A stretch of DNA of 64,000 nucleotides from contig NZ_JABBCQ020000013.1 in assembly GCF_012844455.2 (NCBI RefSeq), forward strand, positions 62,001-126,000, written 5' to 3'. The notes under the pieces are model-generated. The model was not told the DNA's origin. It saw nothing but the letters and a program-made list of their open reading frames with translations, and ran no database searches. This document shows, piece after piece, positions 34,508 through 42,341 of this stretch. Positions within the stretch are counted from its first letter, which is position 1. Each line of letters starts with the position of its first letter. The DNA comes from Comamonas suwonensis. Lineage in GTDB: Bacteria > Pseudomonadota > Gammaproteobacteria > Burkholderiales > Burkholderiaceae_C. A program made the translations under genes and the position numbers.

Positions 34508-34939
34508 ATGACTTTTTTCAAGGTTCGTACCCTTCAAGTGGCCTTGGGAGCTGCCGTTTTGTCGCTGGCCGGTCTGGCCAGCGCCCAGATGGAGCAAGCC
34601 AAACCGGCTACAGATTCGGCTGCAGCAGCAATGCAGGCTCCAAAGCCTGCCATGAAAAAGCACAATCACCATAAAGGCCACCCCAAGCATCATCACAAAC
34701 ATGGTGACAACTCTTCGCGTGAAGCGGCTGCTGCCAATGCAGAGATGAAAAAAGGTCAGCTAGGCGATGGTCAGGGTATCAATCAGTATGAGCGCAACGC
34801 CATTGCGCGCTGTCAGGTGTTCAAGACCGAAGTGGATCAGCTGGCCTGTGTTGCGCGTGTCAAGGATGGTGCGGTCAGCGGCTCCGTCAAGGACGGCGGC
34901 ATCTTGCGTGAAGTGACGGTCGAGGAAGTGATTCGTTGA
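34508..34939 (+). CDS. Secreted His-rich protein in the B12 locus
   Basis: 143 residues. The signal peptide TLQVALGAAVLSLAGLASAQ ends near residue 27. A low-complexity stretch follows with HNHHKGHPKHHHKHGD (about 10 His in 20 residues, roughly residues 56-76), suited to binding Ni, Co, Zn or Cu. The last 55 residues form a small conserved-looking domain with two Cys (ARCQVFKTEVDQLACVARV) and GSVKDGGILREVTVEEV, a type I recall in many Burkholderiales periplasmic proteins. GGAG lies 6 bases before the ATG. It sits between cobQ and cobT with its own terminator; a cobalt role is only inference. Confidence 0.75.
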   Translation: MTFFKVRTLQVALGAAVLSLAGLASAQMEQAKPATDSAAAAMQAPKPAMKKHNHHKGHPKHHHKHGDNSSREAAAANAEMKKGQLGDGQGINQYERNAIARCQVFKTEVDQLACVARVKDGAVSGSVKDGGILREVTVEEVIR

Positions 34940-34977
34940 TAGCCAGTCAATGACTGCCAGTGATCGAATACGCAGCC

Positions 34978-35000
34978 AAGGCCCTTCGGGGCCTTTTTTC
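34978..35000 (+). terminator. Terminator after the His-rich gene
   Basis: AAGGCCC-TTCG-GGGCCTTTTTTC hairpin with T run; it separates cobT from the genes before it. Confidence 0.88.
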
Positions 35001-35139
35001 ATGGGAAAAGTGTGGGATGTCTGCGCTTTCTCTTGAAGGCGCAGCGAAAGCGCGATACTTGCGGGCTCGAATAATGTGCTGTCTGCGTCCCGGTGGCGGA
35101 TGGCACTGGGGTTTGATGCACCGGGGATGACTGCCATGC

Positions 35140-36252
35140 ATGAGTTCCGCGCAATTCTCTGATTCCACCCTGTCCACGCTCTGGTCCTGCCCGCAGGTTG
35201 CCGATATTCACGACGCCGCACTGGCCGAGCGTGTTCAGCACAAGCTCGACTTCAAGACCAAGCCGCAAGGATCGCTGGGCTTGCTGGAGCAGCAGGCGCT
35301 GCGCATCGCCAGTATCGTGGGCAATGAGTCGCCACAGCTGTCTGCCCCGCAGATGGTGGTGTTTGCCGCCGATCATGGCCTGGCGGCGCAAGGCGTATCG
35401 GCTTATCCCGTCGATGTGACCTGGCAGATGGTGGAGAACTTTCTGTCAGGCGGCGCAGCTGTGAGCGTGCTTTCGCGCCAGAACGGAGTGGCGCTCAATG
35501 TGGTGGACTGCGGCGTGGCCCGCGACTTTGAAGTGCGCGAGCAAGACCCGGAGCACAAACTGCCCAAGGCCGATGAGCCGCGCCTGTGGCGGCGCAAAGT
35601 GGCCTATGGCACGGCTGACTGCAGCAAAGGCCCGGCCATGACAGAGTTGCAATGCGCCATGGCTTTGCGCAATGGCGCTGAGCTGGTCAAAAAACTGCCC
35701 GGCAATGCCCTGCTGCTGGGGGAGATGGGCATTGCCAATACCTCCAGCGCATCGCTTTTGTTAGCGCGCTTGTGCGGCGAATCGATTGAGACGGTGACGG
35801 GCGTGGGCACAGGCCTCTCCAGCGAAGGCTTGCGGCGCAAGATTGCCGTGCTCAAGCAGGTGCTGGACTTTCATGCCGGTGTGCAGGAGCCACTGGCCGT
35901 GCTGGCGGCCATGGGGGGGCTGGAAATTGCGACTATGACCGGCGCCGTGCTGCAGGCTGCCGCCGAGCGCCGTGTGATTGTGGTGGATGGCTTTATCACC
36001 ACCGCCGCCGTGCTTGTCGCCAGTCGCTTGCAGCTCCATGTGCTGCAGCGCTGTGTGTATGCCCATCGCTCGGGCGAGCCGGGCCACACCCGCATGCTGG
36101 CCCATTTGCAGGCTGAGCCCATGCTGGACTGGCAGCTGCGCCTGGGTGAAGGCTCAGGCGCTGCGCTGGCCTGGCCGCTGCTGCTGTCGGCGTGCACCAT
36201 GCTCAATGAAATGGCCAGCTTTGAGTCGGCTGGCGTCAGCACCAAGAGATGA
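35140..36252 (+). CDS. cobT: Nicotinate-nucleotide--dimethylbenzimidazole phosphoribosyltransferase CobT
   Basis: 370 residues. Landmarks are KTKPQGSLGLLEQQALRIAS, FAADHGLAAQGVSAYPVDVT, GEMGIANTSSASLLLARL, the TGVGTGLSSEGLRRK loop, and ALAAMGG-type LAAMGGLEIATMTGAVLQAA with the catalytic Glu. It makes alpha-ribazole phosphate from dimethylbenzimidazole, the BluB product. It has its own leader of about 140 bp after a terminator; I looked for a second B12 riboswitch there and saw none. cobS does not follow, as it often does in related genomes. Confidence 0.93.
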   Translation: MSSAQFSDSTLSTLWSCPQVADIHDAALAERVQHKLDFKTKPQGSLGLLEQQALRIASIVGNESPQLSAPQMVVFAADHGLAAQGVSAYPVDVTWQMVENFLSGGAAVSVLSRQNGVALNVVDCGVARDFEVREQDPEHKLPKADEPRLWRRKVAYGTADCSKGPAMTELQCAMALRNGAELVKKLPGNALLLGEMGIANTSSASLLLARLCGESIETVTGVGTGLSSEGLRRKIAVLKQVLDFHAGVQEPLAVLAAMGGLEIATMTGAVLQAAAERRVIVVDGFITTAAVLVASRLQLHVLQRCVYAHRSGEPGHTRMLAHLQAEPMLDWQLRLGEGSGAALAWPLLLSACTMLNEMASFESAGVSTKR

Positions 36253-36257
36253 TGGAT

Positions 36258-36312
36258 ACTTTAAAAAGAATAGCTGCTAGCGCTTTAAATGTAAGGAGTT
36301 AAGGCGCTTTTA
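36258..36312 (+). repeat. Family A dispersed repeat, copy 8
   Basis: AAAAAGAATAGCTGCTAGCG, CTTTAAATGTAAGGAGTTAA, GGCGCTTTTAGC. It lies between the converging cobT and nth genes, its right end running into the nth stop codon. Confidence 0.75.
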
Positions 36313-36966
36313 GCTCTTTTTTCCTGCCGTGGGTGCTGGCGTCTTGGGTGAGAAGTCGCAGTAGGGCGATGCCACACATTCCCAGCAGCGCGGCTTGCGG
36401 GCCTGGCAGACGTAGCGGCCCAGCAAAATCAGCCAGTGGTGTGAGTCCACGGCGTAGTCATCGGGAACGCGCTTGAGCAACTGCTTTTCCACTTCCAGCG
36501 GGTTCTTGCCGGGGGCCAGTCCTGTGCGGTTGCTCACGCGAAAGATATGCGTGTCCACCGCCATGGTGGGTTGGCCGAAGGCGACGTTGAGCACCACATT
36601 GGCCGTCTTGCGGCCCACACCGGGCAGGGCTTCCAGTGCTTCGCGGTTGTCGGGCACCTTGCTGTCGTGCAGCTCGACCAGCATGCGGCAGGTTTCCATC
36701 AAGTGCTTGGCCTTGCTGCGGTACAGGCCGATGGTCTTGATATAGCTCTCAAGCCCTTCCAGCCCCAAATCCAAAATCGCCTGCGGCGTATTGGCGACGG
36801 GAAAGAGCTTGCGCGTGGCTTTATTCACGCCCACATCGGTGGCCTGTGCGGAAAGCAGCACGGCGGTCAGAAGTTCAAACACCGTGGTGTATTCCAGCTC
36901 GGTTTGCGGCGTGGGGTTGGCGGCCTTGAGCACGGCAAAAAACGGCTCGATATCGCTTTTTTTCAT
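36310..36966 (-). CDS. nth: Endonuclease III
   Basis: 218 residues. Helix-hairpin-helix LPGVGRKTANVVLN carries the catalytic Lys, and AVDTHIFRVSNR has the catalytic Asp. The 4Fe-4S cluster motif C-x6-C-x2-C-x5-C is intact (CQARKPRCWECVASPYC). It removes oxidised pyrimidines and cuts abasic sites. The start is the ATG before KKSDIEPFF, which gives the normal family N-terminus. Confidence 0.95.
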   Translation of the reverse strand: MKKSDIEPFFAVLKAANPTPQTELEYTTVFELLTAVLLSAQATDVGVNKATRKLFPVANTPQAILDLGLEGLESYIKTIGLYRSKAKHLMETCRMLVELHDSKVPDNREALEALPGVGRKTANVVLNVAFGQPTMAVDTHIFRVSNRTGLAPGKNPLEVEKQLLKRVPDDYAVDSHHWLILLGRYVCQARKPRCWECVASPYCDFSPKTPAPTAGKKS

Positions 36967-37058
36967 GGCGCTATTGTGGCTTGTCGTGGGCAGAGCTTGA
37001 AAAAGAAAAGCCGCTGTGGCGGGCAGCGGCTTGACTCGAATGCACCTTGTAGAGCGGC

Positions 37059-38765
37059 TTACGGGTCGAGGTTGTAGCTCAGCACCAGGCTGTAGCGCAG
37101 CTTGCGGTTGGGGTTGTTGATGGAGCTGTCGCCCTGCGGCTTGCTCATGGCGACATCCAGCGCGTAATAACGGTTGTCGGATAACCGCAGCCCCAGACTG
37201 ACCGAGCGCAGCGTGTTGCCGCTGATGCCACTGGTTTGCTGGTGCGTGCGGGCCCATTCATAAAGCAGGTATGGTTCGGCTGATTTGATCCAGGGCTGGT
37301 TGATGGGGAGCTGGTAGTTCAGCTCGGCACTGGCCCCCATGCCCGAATCGCCCGAGAACTCACCGGCCTGATAGCCGCGCCCAAAGCGGGTGGAGCCAAA
37401 GGAAATTTTTTCCGGCGTGGGCAGAATGTCCTTGCTGTATTGACCACCGACGGCAAACGCGGCCCCCATCTTGTTGGCAAAACGGTGGCGCTGGGCGTAG
37501 TCGGCGCTCACGCGGGTGAAGTCCAGCTTGGCGGGGTTGGTGAGTTGGTAAATCTGGCTGCCGACGAGCAAATCGGTATTTTTGTAAGCCCCCATGCTGT
37601 CCAGCCCGTGAGCCAGAAGCACGGATGCTGAGCGTGCCGTGTTCTGCCCAAAAGATGCCCAGGCCATTTGCGCATAGAGCGTGCGAACCTTTTCCTCTCG
37701 CAGCAGCGATGCCTGGCTATCGGCCAGCTCGCGGCTGTAGTTAATGGCATACAGACCGGCGGTGGTGCTCAGCTGAGTGGTGTTGCTCAATATCCAGGGG
37801 TGGCTGATATTGAAGTCGAGCTTGCGTTGCTGAGTCAGATCATCAATACCCGGAATCCGTGTGGCAGGCGGGTTGAAGCTGCGGTAGTCGGAATAGCTGA
37901 CGCGCGCCTGGGTGCCTTCGGGCGTCAATTGCTGGGTAAAGCCAATGGAGCCGAACCGCTCTTTGTCGGGGTTTTGCAGCATGGCCGAAGCCTGAAGCTG
38001 GCTGCCCGCCCACAACGGGTCATTGAGGGTGACGGATGCGATAAGGCGCGGGGTTGGTTTGCGCGCCTCGCCGCCGATGGTAACGGCTATGGGTTTGTGC
38101 TTGGACTTGATGACCAGGGGCACGGCCCCATCCGTGGTGGAGGGCAGGCTTGCCGAAGCGGTGATTTGCACGCCCGGCAACCGCGCCATCAGCTGGGTCT
38201 GGTGCTGAAAAGTCTTGCTCGTCAGTGGCCGCTCATTGAGCAGGGGCTGGGCAAGCTCACGGATCAACTCTTCGGAGCGGCCGAAGTTGCCTTCCAGATT
38301 CAGGCTTTGCACAAAGCCTTCCACGACCATCACCTGCACTGCGCCGTTGGCGAAGTCCTGCGGTGGCAAGTAGGCGAAGGACAGCGCATAGCCATGGCGC
38401 TGATAGAGCTCACTGACCTTCTGGGTGGCTGCGTTCAGTTCGCCTACCGTATGTGTGCCGTTGATGAAGGGCGTGAAAAGCGCGCTGACCTCTTCAAACG
38501 GGATGGCGGTGCTGCCCTGAACATTCACGCCGCGTACGGCGACCTGAACGCTGGTGATGTCCTGCGGACTAGGCTGAGGCTTTTCAAGCTGTACTTGTAC
38601 CGGCTTGGGTGCCGCTTGCAGATGCTGCGCGGATTCTGGGGTCTGGGGCAGACTGTTGAGCGGGTTGCCGCTCAGCTGTGCCGAGGCCAGAGGCGCCCAT
38701 GCGGTAAGGACGAAGGTCGGAATTAAGGAACCGAGATGGCGCTGCCTGGTTGTTCTTGATTGCAA
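37059..38765 (-). CDS. TpsB-type outer membrane transporter (ShlB/FhaC/HecB family)
   Basis: 568 residues. The signal peptide ends at ASAQ (about residue 30). The POTRA region covers about 70-210, including VRGVNVQGSTAIPFEEVSAL and HGYALSFAYLPPQDFANGAV, VMVVEGFV. A C-terminal barrel has the conserved FGSTRFGRGYQAGEFSGDSG segment and ends LRYSLVLSYNLDP. Such proteins secrete a TpsA partner through the outer membrane. The start is a TTG with a perfect AGGAGG 5 bases upstream. No gene with a TPS (haemagglutination) domain is nearby; the neighbour upstream on the same strand is a Gly-rich lipoprotein. Confidence 0.88.
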   Translation of the reverse strand: MQSRTTRQRHLGSLIPTFVLTAWAPLASAQLSGNPLNSLPQTPESAQHLQAAPKPVQVQLEKPQPSPQDITSVQVAVRGVNVQGSTAIPFEEVSALFTPFINGTHTVGELNAATQKVSELYQRHGYALSFAYLPPQDFANGAVQVMVVEGFVQSLNLEGNFGRSEELIRELAQPLLNERPLTSKTFQHQTQLMARLPGVQITASASLPSTTDGAVPLVIKSKHKPIAVTIGGEARKPTPRLIASVTLNDPLWAGSQLQASAMLQNPDKERFGSIGFTQQLTPEGTQARVSYSDYRSFNPPATRIPGIDDLTQQRKLDFNISHPWILSNTTQLSTTAGLYAINYSRELADSQASLLREEKVRTLYAQMAWASFGQNTARSASVLLAHGLDSMGAYKNTDLLVGSQIYQLTNPAKLDFTRVSADYAQRHRFANKMGAAFAVGGQYSKDILPTPEKISFGSTRFGRGYQAGEFSGDSGMGASAELNYQLPINQPWIKSAEPYLLYEWARTHQQTSGISGNTLRSVSLGLRLSDNRYYALDVAMSKPQGDSSINNPNRKLRYSLVLSYNLDP

Positions 38766-38793
38766 AAGTCCCTCCTGTTCTTGTTCTGGATCC

Positions 38794-38902
38794 GCCAGCA
38801 CTGCCCTTGATGCGTTGCTGCTGGCCTGGTCGTACTGTTGTAATGCCGCGGCTTCGCGCCTCGCCTCAAGTGCAAGCCCCTGGTTTGCAGGTGCGTGCTG
38901 GC
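38794..38902 (+). repeat. Family B dispersed element, copy 3
   Basis: A perfect 8-bp inverted repeat bounds it: GCCAGCAC (38794-38801) and GTGCTGGC (38895-38902). The core reads TGGTCGTACTGTTGTAATGC, CGCGGCTTCGCGCCTCGCCT, CAAGTGCAAGCCCCTGG, aligning with the other two copies. It lies in the leader between the lipoprotein gene and the TpsB gene. Confidence 0.68.
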
Positions 38903-38959
38903 AGTTCTGATGATGTTGATTGTTCCCTACATACCTAAAAATGGGTATGGGGTTGTCGT

Positions 38960-38984
38960 TAAAAAGCCCGCCGAAAGGCGGGCT
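38960..38984 (-). terminator. Terminator after the Gly-rich lipoprotein gene
   Basis: On the minus strand AGCCCGCC-TTTC-GGCGGGCT followed by five T. It divides the lipoprotein gene from the TpsB gene downstream, so the latter needs read-through or its own promoter. Confidence 0.85.
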
Positions 38985-39030
38985 GGATTCAGGTGGCGAA
39001 GTGGTGAAGCACTGCTACCACCATCGCTTT

Positions 39031-40524
39031 TTACTTGTTGCTGGCGACAGCGCCGCCGCCCAGGCCTAAGGCCAGCTGGCCGCCGAGCAGACCACCCAGC
39101 AGGCCGCCCGATCCTGTAGCAGCGGCTCCGCCTGCTACACCTGCGCTTGTGCCGCCAGCCGCATTCGTGACGCCGCCAAGGACGCCTCCGACCAGACCTG
39201 TGACGCCGCCCACTACGCCGCCGACCAAGTTGCCTGTGCCCGCGACGGGCCCACCAGCGCTACCGTTGCCACCACCTGAAACTCCTCCCGTGACCCCGCC
39301 CACCACGCCAGTGACAGTGCCCAGGACACCACCAAGCAGGTTGCCAGCGCCAGCGACAGGGCCTCCGGCTCCGCCGTTCGTGCCACCACCCACTCCACCG
39401 GTGACCCCGCCGACCACGCCTGTGACGGTACCCAGTACACCTCCGACAAGGTTGCCCGGCCCACCAGCGGTGCCAGTGACGTTGCCAAGCACACCGCCCA
39501 GCAGGCCGCCGTTCGCGGTGGAGCTGTTTGGAGTGCCTGACACGACGCCACCCAGGCCTGCCACGGTCTGACCAACACCGGAAACTACGCCGCCCAGAGG
39601 CATCACCACGGGAACGCCTGTACTAGCGACGCTAGCCCCTACATGGTTCACAACACCGCCCACGGTGCCTAACAAGCTGTTTACAGGTTGGGCAAGACCG
39701 GTGGTCTGAACCAGATTCTGCGTGGTTCCAAGCAGGGTGCTCAGCACGGGTGTCGCTACCTGGCTGACTTGAGAGGTCAGGCCCGAGACCAGCTGGCTGT
39801 TGGTCAGGTTGGCCACCGTACCCTCGACGCCGGAGACGGTTGTACCCAGAACCTGTACGGCACCGCCTGCCAGACCCGCGACATCACCGACCAAACCGAG
39901 TTGAGGCTTGTCCAGTGCGCTGACAGTCTTGCCTGCGGAGCCGACGGCGGCGCCGAGAAAGCCCACCGCCGGTGCCACGCCTTGCAAGGTAGTGCCGATG
40001 GGGTCGGCGGTTTTACCGATTTGGCCAAGACCTGCGCTGAAGCCGCCGTTCACGCTGTTCAGTGCGTTGTTGACGTTGCCGAGGATGCCACTGGCAGGCT
40101 GTGCAATGCCGCTCAGCGGTGTACCGTTGGTAGCAGTGCCCAGAGCAGAAGTCACGATGGTGTTGACGTCACTGATGACTCCCGTGGTGCCGGAGACCGC
40201 GCCAGTCACATCCGCCACGGTGTCACGTACCGGGGCGAGAGGGCCGCCAGCGACGGGAGGATTGACTGTTCCGCCGCCACCATCACCGCCGCCGTTGTTT
40301 CCACCGCCGGTACCACCACCTGTGCCTCCGCCGGTACCACCACCTGCCACGACGTCGCCGCCACCGGTGCCATCAGGGCCAAGGTCGCTGCGCAGCGAGC
40401 CACTGGAGCTGCAGGCGGCCAGGCTGGCAACCAGCGCCACTGCGCACAGGCTGCGCAGGGCTGTTGGGGTTTTGCCAGTGATCGAGGCATACAGAGCCTT
40501 ACTGGTAAAAGTAGTGGTACGCAT
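39031..40524 (-). CDS. Gly-rich repetitive lipoprotein (collagen-like/glycine-rich type)
   Basis: 497 residues. The lipobox VALVASLAAC has Cys38 as the lipidation site; a TAT-like or long n-region precedes it. A linker of GGGTGGGT-type repeats (about 55-85) leads into a middle part of Val/Gly/Ala/Thr with amphipathic spacing. The C-terminal third is built of repeats such as GNLVGGVLGTVTGVVGGVTG, roughly 30-40 residues each, at least three copies. There are almost no aromatic or charged residues after position 100. GGAGG lies 5 bases before the ATG. It resembles proteins annotated as collagen-like triple-helix repeat proteins; surface display, perhaps with the nearby TpsB, is inference. Confidence 0.78.
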   Translation of the reverse strand: MRTTTFTSKALYASITGKTPTALRSLCAVALVASLAACSSSGSLRSDLGPDGTGGGDVVAGGGTGGGTGGGTGGGNNGGGDGGGGTVNPPVAGGPLAPVRDTVADVTGAVSGTTGVISDVNTIVTSALGTATNGTPLSGIAQPASGILGNVNNALNSVNGGFSAGLGQIGKTADPIGTTLQGVAPAVGFLGAAVGSAGKTVSALDKPQLGLVGDVAGLAGGAVQVLGTTVSGVEGTVANLTNSQLVSGLTSQVSQVATPVLSTLLGTTQNLVQTTGLAQPVNSLLGTVGGVVNHVGASVASTGVPVVMPLGGVVSGVGQTVAGLGGVVSGTPNSSTANGGLLGGVLGNVTGTAGGPGNLVGGVLGTVTGVVGGVTGGVGGGTNGGAGGPVAGAGNLLGGVLGTVTGVVGGVTGGVSGGGNGSAGGPVAGTGNLVGGVVGGVTGLVGGVLGGVTNAAGGTSAGVAGGAAATGSGGLLGGLLGGQLALGLGGGAVASNK

Positions 40525-40652
40525 AAATCCTCCATCTCGGAAAAAATAAAAAGTCCGTTGACTCTGCAACTCGTTGACCGGTAGGCGTATGTTCTGTGCA
40601 GTGCTCGGGCACTGTCCAATTCAAAGTTTGAGACACCAAGTTATGCACAATT

Positions 40653-40697
40653 AACATTTACTATCAATGTTGAATTATTGGTAGGATTTTGATTACC
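40653..40697. promoter_or_regulatory. AT-rich upstream region with two inverted repeats
   Basis: AACATT-N7-AATGTT at 40653-40671 and GGTA-N12-TACC at 40680-40697, in an AT-rich stretch between the divergent lipoprotein and aminotransferase genes. Either could be a regulator site; which gene is controlled is not visible. Confidence 0.35.
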
Positions 40698-40820
40698 GAT
40701 TGCTTGGAATATTTCCTACAAAAAGCCACTTCTCCCCTCTGACGCGTTTGCCGCGCCACAATGGGTGCCTGCCGCTCAAGCAGCGACGTTATTTCTTCAG
40801 CGCTTTAACCAAAAAACCGT

Positions 40821-42017
40821 ATGCAATTTGCCAAACGACTCGATAACGTAGAAACCTCTGCGATCCGTGAACTGTTCAAGCTGCTGGGCAAGCCCGGCAT
40901 CATCAGTTTTGCGGGTGGTTTTCCGGACAGCGCCATGTTTGATGTGGCGGGCATCAGCGCCGCTTCGGCCAAGGCGTTGCAGGAAGAGGCGGGCGCTGCG
41001 TTGCAGTACGGTGCGACTGAGGGCTACCTGCCGCTGCGCGAGCAGTTGTCTGCATTTATGGCCAGCAAAGGGGTGACGGATGTGACTGCTGAGCAGCTGA
41101 TCGTCACCACCGGCAGCCAGCAGGCGCTGGATCTGCTGGGCAAGACCATGCTGGATGAGGGTGACAAGGTCATCGTTGAAGGCCCTACTTTTCTGGCCAC
41201 TATTCAGTGTTTTCGCCTCTATGGCACAGAAGTGATTTCTGCCCCTGTGGATGAGCATGGCGTCAAGACCGACGAGCTGGAAGCGCTGATTGCCGAGCAC
41301 AAGCCCAAGCTGGTCTATCTGATCCCCACCTTTGGCAACCCCAGCGGTGCCATGCTGAGTCTTGAGCGCCGCAAAAAAGTGCTGGAGCTGGCCGTCAAGT
41401 ACCAGACCCTGGTGGTGGAAGATGACCCCTATGGCGATCTGTACTTTGACAAAGCGCCTCCCGCCAGCCTGATGTCGCTGAGTCGCGAAGTGCCCGGCAG
41501 CCGTGAATGGCTGGCCCATTGCGGCTCGCTTTCCAAGGTGCTCAGCCCCGGTCTGCGCATTGGCTGGCTGATTGCCCATCCAGAGCTGCTGGCCCGTGCT
41601 GTCATGTGCAAGCAGTTCAGCGATGCCCACACCAGCACTTTTGCGCAGGCCACGGCCGCCCAATACCTAAAGAGTGGTGTCATGCCCAAGACCCTGGCCC
41701 ATGTGCGCGAGGTCTATGCCAAGCGCGCCAAGGCCATGGGCGATGCGCTGCGCGAGCAACTGGGCGATGCCGTCTCGTTTGTCCAGCCCGAGGGCGGTTT
41801 GTTCATGTGGGTGCGACTGACAGGCGCGCGCGGCCAACTGGCCGATGCAGGCTTGCTGGCCAAGAGGGCCATTGCTGAAGGTGTGGCCTTTGTGCCGGGC
41901 GCTCCCTTCTTTGCGCAGAATGCCGATAACGCCACCTTCCGTCTCTCGTTTGCCACAGCAGACGAAGACAAAATTCTTGAAGGCGTTACCCGCCTTGCCA
42001 AGGCGCTGAAGGCATGA
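40821..42017 (+). CDS. PLP-dependent aminotransferase (LysN / 2-aminoadipate transaminase-like)
   Basis: 398 residues, aminotransferase class I/II fold. It begins FAKRLDNVETSAIRELFKLL, has ISFAGGFPDSAMF and LQYGATEGYLPLREQL, IPTFGNPSGAMLS, VVEDDPYGDLYF, and the Schiff-base Lys in GSLSKVLSPGLRIGWLI. The pattern matches the MocR-like free-standing aminotransferases with broad 2-aminoadipate, aromatic or branched-chain specificity; the substrate cannot be fixed. Its stop overlaps slyX by ATGA. Confidence 0.87.
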   Translation: MQFAKRLDNVETSAIRELFKLLGKPGIISFAGGFPDSAMFDVAGISAASAKALQEEAGAALQYGATEGYLPLREQLSAFMASKGVTDVTAEQLIVTTGSQQALDLLGKTMLDEGDKVIVEGPTFLATIQCFRLYGTEVISAPVDEHGVKTDELEALIAEHKPKLVYLIPTFGNPSGAMLSLERRKKVLELAVKYQTLVVEDDPYGDLYFDKAPPASLMSLSREVPGSREWLAHCGSLSKVLSPGLRIGWLIAHPELLARAVMCKQFSDAHTSTFAQATAAQYLKSGVMPKTLAHVREVYAKRAKAMGDALREQLGDAVSFVQPEGGLFMWVRLTGARGQLADAGLLAKRAIAEGVAFVPGAPFFAQNADNATFRLSFATADEDKILEGVTRLAKALKA

Positions 42018-42235
42018 GCGACGTGAGCCAAGCTATGCAAGAGCGAATCATGGAGCTGGAGATCAAGGCCAGCTACTCCGAAGATTTGCTGGAGCAGCTC
42101 AATATGACGATCTATCGTCAGCAGCAGCAGATTGATGCGCTGATCAACGAGGTGCGCGAGCTCAAGCGTCAGGCACCAGAAGGCGGTGCAGGCCCTTCGC
42201 ACAACCTGCGCGATGAGTTGCCTCCGCACTATTGA
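42014..42235 (+). CDS. slyX: SlyX family protein
   Basis: 73 residues. The coiled coil RIMELEIKASYSEDLLEQLN and VIYRQQQQID-type heptads are followed by the SlyX C-terminal signature LRDELPPHY. Function unknown in all bacteria. Translation is coupled to the aminotransferase by a 4-bp overlap, and a terminator follows. Confidence 0.9.
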   Translation: MSDVSQAMQERIMELEIKASYSEDLLEQLNMTIYRQQQQIDALINEVRELKRQAPEGGAGPSHNLRDELPPHY

Positions 42236-42253
42236 GTCGCGAGAGCTGCAAGC

Positions 42254-42287
42254 AAAAAGGCCAGATCAATGATCTGGCCTTTTTTAT
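42254..42287 (+). terminator. Terminator after slyX
   Basis: Perfect 10-bp stem GGCCAGATCA/TGATCTGGCC with A run before and T run after. Confidence 0.9.
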
Positions 42288-42341
42288 GCCTTATTGCCCT
42301 TAATCGCAGGCAGATATTGCGGGGGAGGCTATGAAATTTGA

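Noticed and set aside
35001-35139. Second B12 riboswitch before cobT
   Set aside because: The leader is only about 140 bp, and it lacks the B12 box and the GCCACTGG element; only short GC-rich inverted segments are present.
39035-40584. Repetitive DNA at 39.1-39.5 kb considered as CRISPR or as plus-strand genes
   Set aside because: The repeats are codon-level repeats of the Gly-rich lipoprotein on the minus strand. There are no regular spacers, and plus-strand frames there are Pro/Thr shadows.
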